A stretch of 37,855 bases of DNA from Gammaproteobacteria bacterium (GCA_011051615.1 DRKU01000070.1:1-37855); one strand, 5' to 3'; positions 7,849-17,013 are shown, numbered from the stretch's first letter. Notes: generated from the sequence alone by a model not told the origin. Made by a program: numbers and translations.

Positions 7849-8892
7849 CTATTCGCTCAGGGTGAGATCGTAGGGGGGATCGTTCACCACCAGCGCCGGT
7901 CCATCGGGGCCGCCGAGGCGCAGGGCATCGTCGCGGTTGTCGAGGCGCAGTACAGCGGTGAGTTCCTGGCCACCGGTGGGCGCGGGGGCGGCCTGCACCA
8001 CCTCACCGATGGCCTGGTTGCCGCCTGCCACGTAGACCTCCGTGCCGGGTGCAATGGCATCGGGGGTCTCGCTGTGGGTGAGGAACATGCGCCGCTTGAG
8101 CTTGCCGAGGTAATGGGTGCGGGCGACGATTTCCTGGCCCGGGTAGCAGCCCTTCCTGAAGCTGACACCACCGAGGATCTCCAGGTTCATCATCTGCGGT
8201 ACGAAACTTTCCATGGTTTCGGGGGCGATGGCCGGTTCGCCGGCGCGAATGGTGAGCAGCCGCCAGGCCGTCTCGCCGCCCGGGGTGGCGCCGCCGTCCC
8301 CGGCGACCCAGCTTTGCCACAGGTCCGGTGCGGTGTCGGGCCCGGCGAGGACGAGGAAGCGTGGGGTCTCACCGTGCAGGCGTACCACCCGTGCCCCGCC
8401 GCCATGGATGACATCATCGACCCCGGCGGGGACAGCGCCGCAGGTGGCGCGGACGAGGTCGGGAGCTGCTGTCCCGGCCAGGCCGAGCAGCACCTGTTCG
8501 TCACTGGCATCGGTCAGTTCTACCTTGCTGCGCAGGACGAACATGCGCAGGCGCTTGAGGGTATTGTCGAGGGTGGCGCGTGGCAGGATCAGCAGCAGGG
8601 CGTCGTCCTGTTGCACGATACGGAAGATGGCGAGGATGCGGCCCTTTGCGGTGCAGTAGCTGCTAATCTGGCTGCGGCTGTCGTTCACTTCACGCACGTC
8701 GCTACTGAACTGGTTCTGCAGAAAGTCGCGGGCCTCCTCGCCGGTGACGCGGATGATGCCAAGTGATGAGAGATCGGCGAGCAGGGTGCCGCCATCGGCC
8801 GCGTTCAGTGCCGCGGTCTCGTCGAAGCTCACCGTGTCGTCATCGATGGTCGCGCCTGCGGCGCGCAGGAAGTCTTGCCAGTCTGCGTTCAT
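7849..8892 (-). CDS. ygfZ: Folate-binding protein YgfZ (Fe-S cluster repair/assembly)
   Basis: 347 residues of the YgfZ/GcvT-related family. Members bind tetrahydrofolate and support the activity of some Fe-S enzymes, including MiaB-type radical SAM proteins and, in mitochondria (IBA57), [4Fe-4S] proteins such as succinate dehydrogenase. The diagnostic signature KGCYPGQEIVAR, with its conserved Cys, is present in the C-terminal half. The start at 8892 has a weak ribosome-binding site, and no better start is nearby. It is divergent from sdhC across a 140-bp gap that must hold both promoters. In E. coli ygfZ also neighbours sdhE-ygfX, so the association with SDH maturation genes is conserved. 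Confidence 0.93.
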   Translation of the reverse strand: MNADWQDFLRAAGATIDDDTVSFDETAALNAADGGTLLADLSSLGIIRVTGEEARDFLQNQFSSDVREVNDSRSQISSYCTAKGRILAIFRIVQQDDALLLILPRATLDNTLKRLRMFVLRSKVELTDASDEQVLLGLAGTAAPDLVRATCGAVPAGVDDVIHGGGARVVRLHGETPRFLVLAGPDTAPDLWQSWVAGDGGATPGGETAWRLLTIRAGEPAIAPETMESFVPQMMNLEILGGVSFRKGCYPGQEIVARTHYLGKLKRRMFLTHSETPDAIAPGTEVYVAGGNQAIGEVVQAAPAPTGGQELTAVLRLDNRDDALRLGGPDGPALVVNDPPYDLTLSE

Positions 8893-8961
8893 ACGTCGCT
8901 TACCATGTCGTTATACCCACTTGAAACGGAAATTCGTACCCCGACAAAAAAAGGACTACAC

Positions 8962-8992
8962 TTAACAGGGTCAGGACAGGGAGGCGTAGTAT
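8962..8992 (+). promoter_or_regulatory. Candidate promoter of the sdh operon
   Basis: In the 140-bp ygfZ/sdhC divergent gap, TTAACA (8962-8967, 5 of 6 to the -35 consensus) is followed 19 bp later by TAGTAT (8987-8992, 4 of 6 to -10). The spacer is longer than ideal. A TACACT at 8957-8962 is an alternative -10 with a poorer -35. By eye only. Confidence 0.3.
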
Positions 8993-9032
8993 ATCGCAGG
9001 CGCGCTCCCGTGTAAGAGGTCTCGCAGCGACA

Positions 9033-9419
9033 GTGAAGTCACAACAACAAAAACGACCCGTTTTTCTCAACCTGTTCAAGATACACCTGCCGGTTACCGG
9101 TTACGTGTCCATTGCCCATCGTATTTCCGGGGCCTTTCTCATCCTCGCCCTGCCAGTGCTCCTCTACCTGCTCGAACGCTCCCTCTCGGGACCTGACGGT
9201 TTCGCGCAGGTGACGACCATGCTTGCCGACCCGGAGATCAAGCTGGTGGCGCTGGTGGGGGTGTGGGCCATTGTCCATCATTTCCTTGCGGGCATCCGCT
9301 TCCTGCTCTCGGATCTGCACGTGGGTGTGGCCCTGCGCCCGGCGCGTGCTTCGGCCTGGGCGGTGAACCTGGGCGGCATCGTGCTGGCTTTCTATATATG
9401 GGGGACCTGGATCCTGTGA
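9033..9419 (+). CDS. sdhC: Succinate dehydrogenase cytochrome b556 subunit
   Basis: 128 residues with three membrane helices, one of the two membrane anchors of respiratory complex II. It helps to bind heme b and ubiquinone. The family signature SIAHRISG at 26-33 contains the conserved quinone-site Ser and Arg. VHHFLAGIR at 81-89 contains the heme-ligand histidine, with His83 aligning with E. coli His84. Start is GTG at 9033, since no ATG gives the conserved N-terminus KRPVFLNL. GAGG at 9016-9019 is a weak, distant ribosome-binding site. It is the first gene of sdhCDAB and overlaps sdhD by 4 bp (GTGA). Confidence 0.94.
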   Translation: MKSQQQKRPVFLNLFKIHLPVTGYVSIAHRISGAFLILALPVLLYLLERSLSGPDGFAQVTTMLADPEIKLVALVGVWAIVHHFLAGIRFLLSDLHVGVALRPARASAWAVNLGGIVLAFYIWGTWIL

Positions 9420-9757
9420 GTATTCGCGCCCAGGGTTTGCGCAGCTGGATGTGGCAGCGCTTCAGCGGTGCCTACATCGCCGTCTACCTGGTGTTTGCGC
9501 TGGTGGGGCTGGTGGTCGGTCAGCCGTGGGACTATGCCGGCTGGCGTGCCCTGTTTCAGGACCCGGTACTGGCGGTGGCTACCGGGCTGTTCTTTCTGGC
9601 GCTGTTCGTCCACGCCTGGGTGGGTGGGCGTGACATCCTCATGGACTACGCCCCGGCGGGGGCACCCCGCTTCATGGCGCTCGCCCTGTTCGCCCTGTTC
9701 CTGCTCGGCCTCGGCATGTGGCTGGCGCTGATCCTCGTGCGCGTGGTGGTGTCGTGA
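9416..9757 (+). CDS. sdhD: Succinate dehydrogenase membrane anchor subunit
   Basis: 113 residues with three predicted membrane helices, the second anchor of complex [17 protein letters not shown] near the N-terminus and [13 protein letters not shown] around residues 65-77 match the SdhD signature. The final Asp-Tyr pair corresponds to the quinone-site residues of E. coli SdhD. The GTG start at 9416 overlaps the sdhC stop as GTGA, the usual translational coupling. The stop codon overlaps the sdhA ATG by one base. An upstream in-frame ATG at 9263 lies inside sdhC and gives a non-homologous extension, so it was rejected. Confidence 0.93.
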   Translation: MSIRAQGLRSWMWQRFSGAYIAVYLVFALVGLVVGQPWDYAGWRALFQDPVLAVATGLFFLALFVHAWVGGRDILMDYAPAGAPRFMALALFALFLLGLGMWLALILVRVVVS

Positions 9758-11526
9758 TGGGCCTGCACGGACTGGCACACCGCAAGTTCGATACCCTCGT
9801 CATCGGCGCCGGTGGCGGCGGCCTGCGTGCCGCCCTGCAACTGGCGCAGGCCGAGGCCAACGTGGCGGTGGTCTCCAAGGTCTTTCCCACGCGCTCGCAC
9901 ACGGTCGCCGCGCAGGGCGGCATGAACGCCGCGCTGGCCAACGTGCTACCCGACAACTGGCACTGGCATATGTACGACACGGTCAAGGGCAGCGACTACC
10001 TGGGCGATCAGGATGCCATCGAGTACATGTGCCGCGCCGCCTCGCACCTGGTGTACGAGCTGGAGCACGCCGGTGTGCCGTTCTCACGGCTGGACAACGG
10101 CAAGATCTACCAGCGTCCCTTCGGCGGCCAGAGCCAGAACTTCGGCGGCGAGCAGGCGGCACGCACCTGCGCGGCGGCGGATCGTACCGGCCACGCCATC
10201 CTGCATGCCCTCTACCAGCAGAATATCCGCGCCAAGACCCACTTCTTCGACGAGTTCTATGCCATCGACCTGGTTACCGACGAGGAGGGTTTCATCCTCG
10301 GCGCGTTGACACTGGAGATCGAGACCGGCGAGCCGTTGCTCATCGAGGCCAAGACCACGCTGATTGCCACCGGCGGGGCGGGGCAGCTGTTCCGCACCAA
10401 CACCAATGCCCACATTAATACCGGCGACGGCATCGCCATGGTGCTGCGCGCGGGCTTTCCCATTCAGGACATGGAGTTCTTCCAGTTCCATCCCACCGGC
10501 ATCGCCGGCAAGGGCATGCTGATCACCGAGGGCGCGCGCGGCGAGGGCGGTTACCTGGTCAACAGTGAAGGCGAGCGTTTCATGGAGCGCTATGCGCCGC
10601 ACGCGAAGGATCTCGCCAGCCGCGACGTGGTCAGCCGCGCCATTGCCATCGAGATCCGCGAGGGGCGTGGTTGCGGCCCCGACGGCGACTACGTGCACCT
10701 GAAGATGGATCACCTCGGGCGCGAGAAGGTGCACAAGCGCCTGCCGGGGATCTGCGACATGACGCGCACCTTCCTCGGCATCGATCCGGCCGAGCAGCCC
10801 ATTCCCGTGGCGCCTACGGCCCACTATACCATGGGCGGTATTCCCACTAACCGTCACGGCCAGGTGGTGGTGCCGGTGGGCGGTGGCGAAGAACCGGTGC
10901 CGGGGCTGTATGCCGTGGGCGAGTGCGCCTGTGTTTCGGTGCACGGTGCCAACCGTCTCGGCGGCAATTCGCTGCTCGACATCGTCGTCTTCGGACGCGC
11001 GGCGGGCAATCACATCATCGGCTATCTCGGTGAGCATCGTTACCATCGGCGCATGGACGAGGCCAGTGTCGAGCGCGCCCTCGATCACCTGCACCGCTGG
11101 GACAGAAAAGGCGAGGGCGAGTCCGTCGCCGAACTGCGCGCCGAGTTGCAGGCGACCATGGAGAAATACTGCAGCGTGTTCCGCGAGGCGTCGGTGCTGC
11201 AGGAAGGGCTGGAGAAGATCCACGCCATCCATGCGCGCGTTGGGGACGCCGTGTTGCGCGATCGCAGCAAGATGTTCAACACCGCGCGTATCGAGGCCTT
11301 CGAGCTGGAGAACCTGGCTGAACTGGCCGTGGCGACGGTGACTGCCGCGCTGGCGCGCCAGGAGAGCCGCGGTGCCCATTCACGCATCGACTACCCGGAG
11401 CGCGACGATCAGCACTGGCTCAAGCACTCGCTGTTCTTCCTCGATGGGCAGCGCCTCGACTTCAAGCCGGTGCGCATGCGGCCGTTAAGCGTAGAGAGCT
11501 TCCCGCCAAAGGAACGGGTGTACTGA
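9757..11526 (+). CDS. sdhA: Succinate dehydrogenase flavoprotein subunit
   Basis: 589 residues (E. coli 588). It oxidises succinate to fumarate in the TCA cycle and passes electrons to SdhB. The FAD dinucleotide motif [12 protein letters not shown] is near residue 18. The covalent-FAD histidine is His48 in [36 protein letters not shown] and the later [13 protein letters not shown] carry the substrate-site His and the catalytic Arg region. [12 protein letters not shown] is the C-terminal FAD-binding signature. The ATG at 9757 overlaps the sdhD stop as TGATG. An upstream start at 9718 would add 13 residues and is unlikely. SdhE for FAD attachment is encoded in the same operon. Confidence 0.97.
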   Translation: MGLHGLAHRKFDTLVIGAGGGGLRAALQLAQAEANVAVVSKVFPTRSHTVAAQGGMNAALANVLPDNWHWHMYDTVKGSDYLGDQDAIEYMCRAASHLVYELEHAGVPFSRLDNGKIYQRPFGGQSQNFGGEQAARTCAAADRTGHAILHALYQQNIRAKTHFFDEFYAIDLVTDEEGFILGALTLEIETGEPLLIEAKTTLIATGGAGQLFRTNTNAHINTGDGIAMVLRAGFPIQDMEFFQFHPTGIAGKGMLITEGARGEGGYLVNSEGERFMERYAPHAKDLASRDVVSRAIAIEIREGRGCGPDGDYVHLKMDHLGREKVHKRLPGICDMTRTFLGIDPAEQPIPVAPTAHYTMGGIPTNRHGQVVVPVGGGEEPVPGLYAVGECACVSVHGANRLGGNSLLDIVVFGRAAGNHIIGYLGEHRYHRRMDEASVERALDHLHRWDRKGEGESVAELRAELQATMEKYCSVFREASVLQEGLEKIHAIHARVGDAVLRDRSKMFNTARIEAFELENLAELAVATVTAALARQESRGAHSRIDYPERDDQHWLKHSLFFLDGQRLDFKPVRMRPLSVESFPPKERVY

Positions 11527-11557
11527 TGAAGGATATGGTCAGGAGAGCAGGGCAGGC

Positions 11558-12280
11558 ATGAGCGAACACGAGCAACCCATCAGCATGCGTTTTCGCATCT
11601 ACCGCTACGATCCGGAGAGCGGCGCAGCGCCTGCCATGCAGGACTACGTGGTGGATGATCTCCTGCCCAGCATGATGTTGCGTGATGCCCTGTTGCGCAT
11701 CAAGGCGCAGGACGAGACGTTGAGCTTTCGCCATTCCTGTGGTGAGGGTGTGTGCGGCTCCGACGGGGTCAACATCAACGGACGCAACGGCCTGGCCTGC
11801 ATCACACCACTCAAGGACCTGCACCAGCCGGTGGAGGTGCGCCCCCTGCCGGGCATGCCCGTGATCCGCGACCTGGTGGTGGACATGAGCCGCTTCTTTC
11901 ACCACTATCGCTCGGTCAAGCCGTGGCTCATCGTGCATGATCCCATGCCCGAGATCGAGCTGGCGCAGACGCCGGCCGAGCGCGAGAAGCTCGACGGCCT
12001 GTACGAATGTATCCTGTGCGCCTGCTGCACCACCTCGTGCCCGTCGTTCTGGTGGAATCCGGATCGCTTTCGGGGGCCGGCGGCCCTGTTGCAGGCCTAC
12101 CGCTTTCTCGCCGACAATCGTGATCAGGCCACCGAGGAACGCCTCAATGATCTGGACGGCCCTTACCGCCTGTTCCGCTGTCACACCATCATGAACTGCG
12201 CCGATGTCTGTCCCAAGGGACTCAACCCGACGGCGGCGATACATAACATCAAGAAGCTCATGGCCGAGCAGTCCACCTGA
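11558..12280 (+). CDS. sdhB: Succinate dehydrogenase iron-sulfur subunit
   Basis: 240 residues (E. coli 238). It conducts electrons from SdhA to quinone through three Fe-S clusters. The N-terminal ferredoxin domain has the [2Fe-2S] ligands in SCGEGVCGSDG and the later GLACITP. The C-terminal domain has CILCACCTTSCP and CHTIMNCADVCPKGLNP, which ligate the [4Fe-4S] and [3Fe-4S] clusters. The ATG at 11558 follows GGAGAGCAGGGCAGG, a clear ribosome-binding region. The 31-bp gap after sdhA is the widest inside the sdhCDAB-sdhE unit. sdhE begins 2 bp after the stop. Confidence 0.97.
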   Translation: MSEHEQPISMRFRIYRYDPESGAAPAMQDYVVDDLLPSMMLRDALLRIKAQDETLSFRHSCGEGVCGSDGVNINGRNGLACITPLKDLHQPVEVRPLPGMPVIRDLVVDMSRFFHHYRSVKPWLIVHDPMPEIELAQTPAEREKLDGLYECILCACCTTSCPSFWWNPDRFRGPAALLQAYRFLADNRDQATEERLNDLDGPYRLFRCHTIMNCADVCPKGLNPTAAIHNIKKLMAEQST

Positions 12281-12282
12281 CC

Positions 12283-12543
12283 ATGCAGACTCAGACACGC
12301 GATTTTTCCCGTCTCTACTGGCAATGCCGGCGCGGCATGCTGGAACTGGACCTGCTGTTACAGGGCTTCATGGAGCGCCGCTATCACCTGCTCACGCGCC
12401 CGCAGCAGCGGGCCTTCGAGCAACTGCTGGCCACCTCGGACCAGTTGTTACTGGAATACCTCATGGGACGCACGGTCCCCATCGACACGGAAGTCGCCAA
12501 CATTGTCCAGCAGATCCGCAAGGCCGCTGAAGATCAGGGCTGA
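12283..12543 (+). CDS. sdhE: FAD assembly factor SdhE (CptB/YgfY)
   Basis: 86 residues, the usual size of the family. SdhE is a small cytoplasmic protein needed for covalent attachment of FAD to SdhA. The invariant RGxxE motif is present as RGMLE at 17-21, followed by the typical DLLLQGFMERRY and later LLEYLMGR. It starts 2 bp after sdhB, so it is the fifth gene of the sdh operon, placing the flavinylation factor with its client. In Enterobacteria sdhE is instead unlinked to sdh and paired with ygfX. The downstream ygfX gene overlaps its end. Confidence 0.95.
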   Translation: MQTQTRDFSRLYWQCRRGMLELDLLLQGFMERRYHLLTRPQQRAFEQLLATSDQLLLEYLMGRTVPIDTEVANIVQQIRKAAEDQG

Positions 12544-12961
12544 GCCCTGTCGCGCGCTGTCGTATCTCGTCACCGCCGTTCACGGCCTGGCGCTGCTTGC
12601 CCTGTTCCTGCCCATGCATTTGCCGCTGGCCGTACGCGCCGTGATCGGCATGGGCGTGGTATTGAGTCTTGTCCGCTACGCGCGTGCGTGCCGCGCACCG
12701 TCAGCCACGATCCTGTGGCGTGGTCCGGGGCAGTGGTTTGTCATCGGGGAGGGGGAGGAGCCACGCGTCGCCATGTTGTCACCGCACAGCGTGGTCACAC
12801 CGTGGCTGGTGATCCTCGGCTTGCGGGTGGACAGGGAGCGCTGGCGCTATTTCATTCTGTGCCGCACGGCCTGTGACGACGATGCCTTCCGGCGGCTGCG
12901 CGTGGCGCTGCGCTACGGCGCGTTTACCGCCGACAGAGGCGAGGTTTCGGCACGCTGGTAG
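12503..12961 (+). CDS. ygfX: YgfX (CptA) family membrane protein
   Basis: Up to 152 residues. Two hydrophobic segments near the N-terminus (about 19-38 and 43-59) and a soluble C-terminal part match YgfX. YgfX is an inner-membrane protein cotranscribed with sdhE and proposed, with debate, to be the toxin of a CptAB pair. Homology to E. coli YgfX seems to begin near [14 protein letters not shown], before any ATG. The best start is TTG at 12503, preceded by GGAAG at 12489-12493 with 9-nt spacing, which overlaps sdhE by 41 bp. The 3' end overlaps nadB on the opposite strand by 49 bp. Family assignment is good; the start is less certain. Confidence 0.78.
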   Translation: MSSRSARPLKIRAEPCRALSYLVTAVHGLALLALFLPMHLPLAVRAVIGMGVVLSLVRYARACRAPSATILWRGPGQWFVIGEGEEPRVAMLSPHSVVTPWLVILGLRVDRERWRYFILCRTACDDDAFRRLRVALRYGAFTADRGEVSARW

Positions 12962-14550
12962 TTGCGCGGCACGAGGATGGTGTTGGCGGTCTGCGGCGCG
13001 GCCTGTGGGTAGTCCAGAGTATAGTGCAGGCCCCGGCTTTCCTTGCGACTCATGGCCGACTGGACGATGAGATCGGCGATGAGGGTCAGGTTGCGCAGCT
13101 CCAGCAGGTCGTGGCTGACGCGGAAGTTGCCGTAGTATTCCTCGATCTCGTGCTGTAACAGCTCCACGCGGCTGCGTGCACGCTTGAGGCGCTTAGTGGT
13201 ACGCACGATGCCCACGTAGTCCCACATGAAACGGCGCAGTTCGTGCCAGTTATGGGTCACCACCACTTCTTCGTCGGAATCGGTCACGCGACTCTCATCC
13301 CACTCGGGCAGGGGTTGCTGCGGCGGCGCCTGCGCCGGTTCCCGGTCAATGAATTCGGCCAGCTTGTGCGCCATGACCACGCATTCGAGCAGGGAGTTGC
13401 TGGCCATGCGGTTGGCGCCATGCAGGCCGGTGAAGGCGGTTTCACCGATGGCATACAGGCCGGGCAGATCGGTGCGCCCGCTGGCGTCGCTCATGATACC
13501 ACCACAGGTATAGTGGGCGGCGGGCACCACGGGCAGGGGTTCCTTCGTCATGTCGAAGCCGAATTCCAGGCAGCGGGCATAGACGTTGGGAAAGTGCTCG
13601 CGGATGAAATCGGCCGGCTTATGGCTGATGTCCAGGTAGACGCACTCCGAGCCAATGCGCTTCATCTCGTGGTCGATGGCACGGGCGACGATGTCGCGCG
13701 GTGCCAGCTCGCCACGCGGGTCGAACTTCTTCATGAAGGCCGTGCCGTCGGGCAGGCGCAGGATTCCGCCTTCACCGCGGATGGCCTCGGTGATGAGGAA
13801 GGACTTGGCCTGGGGGTGATAGAGACAGGTGGGGTGGAACTGGTTGAACTCCATGTTGGCCACGCGGCAGCCGGCACGCCAGGCCATGGCGATACCATCG
13901 CCGGTGGAGGTATCGGGATTGCTGGTGTAGAGATAGACCTTGCTGGCGCCGCCGGTGGCCAGGATCACGTGGTTGGCGGCATAGACTTCCACGTGGTTGC
14001 TGGCACATTCGAGTACATAGGCGCCGAGGCAGCGATCGGGTTGTTCACCCAGCTTGCGCGCGGTGATCAGATCCACGGCGATATGGTTTTCGCGCAGTTC
14101 GATATTGCGGTGTTCGCGTACGCGCTGTTCGAGGTGGATCTCCACCGCGCGGCCGGTGGCGTCATCGGCATGCACCACGCGGCGGTGGGAGTGGCCCCCC
14201 TCGCGGGTCAGGTGCCAGGGCACCGGGCTGTCGGGTTTTTCGGCGCGGGTGAAGGTAACGCCCTGTTTTTCCAGCCAGCGGATGGCCGCCGGGCCACCGC
14301 TGACGATTTCGCGCACCACCTGCTCGTTGCACAGGCCGGCACCGGCGGCGAGGGTGTCGGCCACGTGGGCCTCGATGGAGTCCGTCGGGTCGAGCACCGC
14401 GGCGATGCCGCCCTGGGCGTAGAAGGTACTGCCTTCCTCCAGTTTGCCTTTTGAAATCAAACAGATAGAATGGGACTCGGCAAGATGCAGGGCCAGGCTC
14501 AGGCCCGCGGCGCCACCGCCGATGATCAGTACGTCGCTGGAATGAGGCAT
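12913..14550 (-). CDS. nadB: L-aspartate oxidase
   Basis: 545 residues (E. coli 540). NadB oxidises L-aspartate to iminoaspartate, the first step of de novo NAD synthesis, and is a homologue of SdhA. The FAD motif [19 protein letters not shown] is at the N-terminus. [36 protein letters not shown] and [12 protein letters not shown] follow in family order. The ATG at 14550 gives the expected N-terminus [11 protein letters not shown] more upstream start would add a non-homologous 42-residue leader. Its last 49 bp overlap the convergent ygfX. It is transcribed divergently from rpoE. Confidence 0.96.
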   Translation of the reverse strand: MPHSSDVLIIGGGAAGLSLALHLAESHSICLISKGKLEEGSTFYAQGGIAAVLDPTDSIEAHVADTLAAGAGLCNEQVVREIVSGGPAAIRWLEKQGVTFTRAEKPDSPVPWHLTREGGHSHRRVVHADDATGRAVEIHLEQRVREHRNIELRENHIAVDLITARKLGEQPDRCLGAYVLECASNHVEVYAANHVILATGGASKVYLYTSNPDTSTGDGIAMAWRAGCRVANMEFNQFHPTCLYHPQAKSFLITEAIRGEGGILRLPDGTAFMKKFDPRGELAPRDIVARAIDHEMKRIGSECVYLDISHKPADFIREHFPNVYARCLEFGFDMTKEPLPVVPAAHYTCGGIMSDASGRTDLPGLYAIGETAFTGLHGANRMASNSLLECVVMAHKLAEFIDREPAQAPPQQPLPEWDESRVTDSDEEVVVTHNWHELRRFMWDYVGIVRTTKRLKRARSRVELLQHEIEEYYGNFRVSHDLLELRNLTLIADLIVQSAMSRKESRGLHYTLDYPQAAPQTANTILVPRNYQRAETSPLSAVNAP

Positions 14551-14747
14551 GGGCAGGGCGGTGTCCGGTCTGGGTTCAGGTCCTGGGAGCGGCGTCTCGC
14601 GGGCCGTTCCGGGCTTACGGGCTGCGTCACCGGCAGCTTTCTGTACAATAGTGGCGGGGCGGCAAATGAACGACACACGGTCGGCAACAAGCTGTCCGGG
14701 TCTGTCAGGGCCTCGCCCGATAACTATACGAAAATTCAGCGCTTCTG

Positions 14748-14786
14748 GCGAACTTGTGCGAACTTGGGGGCAGGATGCTTGTCATA
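14748..14786 (+). promoter_or_regulatory. Sigma-E (AlgU)-type promoter of rpoE with duplicated -35 box
   Basis: GCGAACTTG occurs twice with an exact 10-bp period (14748-14756 and 14758-14766). The second GAACTT (14760-14765) is followed after 16 bp by TCATA (14782-14786), close to the AlgU/sigma-E consensus GAACTT-N16-TCTGA. The first copy has no partner -10 at the proper distance. The promoter lies 53 bp upstream of the rpoE start and fits autoregulation of the operon. The rest of the 288-bp nadB/rpoE gap shows no further clear signal. Confidence 0.7.
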
Positions 14787-14838
14787 CATTTCAGTAGTCG
14801 GGGCGATTCCTGCATGATCAGGAGAAGGATCGGCCCGT

Positions 14839-15417
14839 ATGGGTGAACAGCATGTCGATCAGGCGCTGATAGAGCGTGTCCAGAGCGGTGACAAGCAGGC
14901 CTTCGATGTGCTGGTGGGCAAGTACCAGCACAAGATCGCCAACCTCGTTTCCCGTTACATCCGGGATCCCATGGATGTCCAGGACCTGGTGCAGGAAAGC
15001 TTTATCAAGGCCTATCGCGCACTGGCCAACTTCCGCGGTGACAGCGCGTTCTATACCTGGCTGTATCGCATCGCGATCAACACGGCCAAGAACCATCTGG
15101 TCGCCCAGAGTCGTCGCCCTCCCGGATCGGATATCGATGCCACGGAGGCCGAGCAGTATGACGGTGAATCGTCGCTGAAGGAATATGCTTCGCCGGAGCG
15201 CGTGGCAATGAAGGATGAAATCGCGGATGTTGTCGTGCGGGCCATCGATGCCCTGCCCGAGGACCTGAAAACCGCGCTCACCCTCCGGGAAATGGAAGGT
15301 ATGAGTTATGAAGAAATCGCCGAGGTGATGGATTGCCCTATCGGCACGGTGCGATCAAGGATCTTTCGCGCGCGCGAGGCGGTGGACAAGCAACTGGCCC
15401 CACTGGTAAATCCATAA
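14839..15417 (+). CDS. rpoE: RNA polymerase sigma factor RpoE/AlgU
   Basis: 192 residues (E. coli RpoE 191). It is the extracytoplasmic-function sigma factor that activates envelope-stress genes. Region 2 includes DPMDVQDLVQESFIKAYRAL and TWLYRIAINTAKNHL. Region 4 includes LPEDLKTALTLREMEGMSYE and the helix-turn-helix end GTVRSRIFRAREA. GGAGAAGGA at 14821-14829 is a strong ribosome-binding site 9 nt before the ATG. It is the first gene of rpoE-rseA-rseB-rseC-mucD and is preceded by a sigma-E-like promoter, so it is probably self-activated. Confidence 0.97.
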   Translation: MGEQHVDQALIERVQSGDKQAFDVLVGKYQHKIANLVSRYIRDPMDVQDLVQESFIKAYRALANFRGDSAFYTWLYRIAINTAKNHLVAQSRRPPGSDIDATEAEQYDGESSLKEYASPERVAMKDEIADVVVRAIDALPEDLKTALTLREMEGMSYEEIAEVMDCPIGTVRSRIFRAREAVDKQLAPLVNP

Positions 15418-15457
15418 GGCAGCCTGATTTGCCGACTTGATTTGCAGGTACAAGAAG

Positions 15458-16015
15458 ATGGCAGACAAAGATTACGAACAGCTCTCGGCCGTGATGGACG
15501 ACGAACAGTCCCTCGACGATCAACTCCTGTCCCGCCTCGAAAACGACGCGGACACCTCTGCTGCCTGGCAGCGCTACCACCTCATTCGAACCGTCATGCA
15601 GGATGGTCACGCAGGGCAGGTGGGTGATGACATGGTCGCCCGCGTCCACGCACAACTGGCGGACGAACCGGTGGTACTGGCGCCCCGGCACAGACGACAC
15701 CATCAGAAGCCCGCCTGGGTCAGGCAGGTAGTGGGTATGGCCATCGCCGCCGGTGTAGCCGTTGTAGCCGTGCTTGCCGTGCAGCCCGAGGATGTCCACA
15801 CGGTACCGGCAGATGTACTCGCTTCTGCACCTGCACCGGTGCCGCAGGAAGCAGTGCGCCCGGTCAGCGGGGAACGCCTGAGCCGCGCCGTGGAAGCGCG
15901 CCTCAGCGCCTACCTGGTCAATCACAACGAATATTCATCCATGGCAGGGGTGCAGAGCCTGCCGGCCTATACACGCATTATCAGCAGTACGCCGGGTGAG
16001 CGGGTTAGTGATTAG
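15458..16015 (+). CDS. rseA: Anti-sigma-E factor RseA/MucA
   Basis: 185 residues. The N-terminal cytoplasmic part (MADKDYEQLSAVMDDE, then SAAWQRYHLIRTVM) is the RpoE-binding domain. A single membrane helix lies at about 88-108 (VRQVVGMAIAAGVAVVAVLAV). The periplasmic part follows and would bind RseB. The family releases RpoE after stepwise proteolysis by DegS/AlgW and RseP. The ATG at 15458 gives the conserved start; an upstream start at 15437 would add seven residues. It starts 40 bp after rpoE and overlaps rseB by about 20 bp. Confidence 0.92.
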   Translation: MADKDYEQLSAVMDDEQSLDDQLLSRLENDADTSAAWQRYHLIRTVMQDGHAGQVGDDMVARVHAQLADEPVVLAPRHRRHHQKPAWVRQVVGMAIAAGVAVVAVLAVQPEDVHTVPADVLASAPAPVPQEAVRPVSGERLSRAVEARLSAYLVNHNEYSSMAGVQSLPAYTRIISSTPGERVSD

Positions 16016-16994
16016 TTCCAGATTCGTTGCCGTATTTCTTCTCCTGGCCACCGGCACCTTGCCGGTCATGGCCGAAAAAGATGACGCACAGGCGTTGCTG
16101 GAACGCATGTTTCGGGCGTCCAGCATGCACAGCTACCAGGGGACGTTCGTCTATACGCGCAACAATGCCATGCACGCCATGAGCATCTATCACAGTGCGG
16201 GACCTTCGGGTATTCGTGAGCGTATCGTTTCCATGGATGGGAGCGGACGTGAAGTCATTCGCGACAACGATCTCGTTACCTGCTACCTGCCGGATCGGCG
16301 TTCGGTGGTGGTGGAGAAGGCCCGCCCCAGCAGCGATCAGTTCCCACCCCAGTTTCCCACCCGTATCGATGAGTTACTGCCGTTCTACGATTTTTCGGTC
16401 GTGCCGGAATGCCGTGAGCGCGTCGCCAACCGCACCACCTCCAAGATCATGGTCACGCCACGTGACGAGTTTCGATACGGCTATCGCCTGTGGATCGACA
16501 AGGAGACCGGCCTGCTGCTGAAGACCAAGCTGCTGGGCGCGGGGGATGTCGCCGTCGAGCAGTTCATGTACACATCCATCCAATACATGCCCAAACTGCC
16601 GGACGACCTCCTCAAGCCCACCATCGATGGCGCCGGTTTCAACTGGGTGCGGTCGGATGAGAATGGCGCGGAGCTGCACATGGGGCCACAGAAGGAATGG
16701 GGCTTCACGGAGCTGCCACCCGGCTTCCGCATGGAGATGCACACCGCGCACCATCCCGTCGATGAGCGGATGTCGACAGAACACCTGCTACTCAGTGACG
16801 GCCTGGCGTCCATTTCCGTGTTCATCTCGCGGCATGATGGCAAGGGTGAGGAACTCATGGGCGGTTCCCGCATGGGGGCGGTCAATGCCTATGGTCGCGT
16901 CGTGGATGGCTACCACGTCACTGCGGTGGGTGAAGTCCCGCAGGCTGCGGTACGCATGGTGGCCGAGTCCATCGTACGCAAGCCACAACAGTGA
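15996..16994 (+). CDS. rseB: Sigma-E regulatory protein RseB/MucB
   Basis: About 332 residues. A signal peptide (FVAVFLLLATGTLPVMA, cleaved near residue 25) exports it to the periplasm, where family members bind RseA and protect it from cleavage. The typical N-terminal LolA-like domain begins at DAQALLERMFRASSMHSYQGTFVY. The C-terminal domain includes FRMEMHTAHHPVDERMSTEHLLLSDGLASISVFI-like sequence in family order. GTG at 15996 overlaps rseA by 20 bp. GTG at 16008 is an equally possible start, giving a protein four residues shorter. Neither has a strong ribosome-binding site, suggesting coupling to rseA. Confidence 0.9.
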   Translation: MSGLVISSRFVAVFLLLATGTLPVMAEKDDAQALLERMFRASSMHSYQGTFVYTRNNAMHAMSIYHSAGPSGIRERIVSMDGSGREVIRDNDLVTCYLPDRRSVVVEKARPSSDQFPPQFPTRIDELLPFYDFSVVPECRERVANRTTSKIMVTPRDEFRYGYRLWIDKETGLLLKTKLLGAGDVAVEQFMYTSIQYMPKLPDDLLKPTIDGAGFNWVRSDENGAELHMGPQKEWGFTELPPGFRMEMHTAHHPVDERMSTEHLLLSDGLASISVFISRHDGKGEELMGGSRMGAVNAYGRVVDGYHVTAVGEVPQAAVRMVAESIVRKPQQ

Positions 16995-17013
16995 GGCGGT
17001 AAACCGGACCACG

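Noticed and set aside
10084-11379. 431-codon minus-strand frame opposite sdhA
   Set aside because: Shadow of sdhA; composition (His/Gly/Ala-rich) typical of antisense frames.
12283-12961. sdhE-ygfX as a toxin-antitoxin module (CptAB)
   Set aside because: The proposal exists, but SdhE is well supported as the SdhA flavinylation factor and here sits in the sdh operon; nothing in the sequence argues for a TA role.
13243-14454. 403-codon plus-strand frame opposite nadB
   Set aside because: Shadow of nadB; no independent ribosome-binding site or motif.
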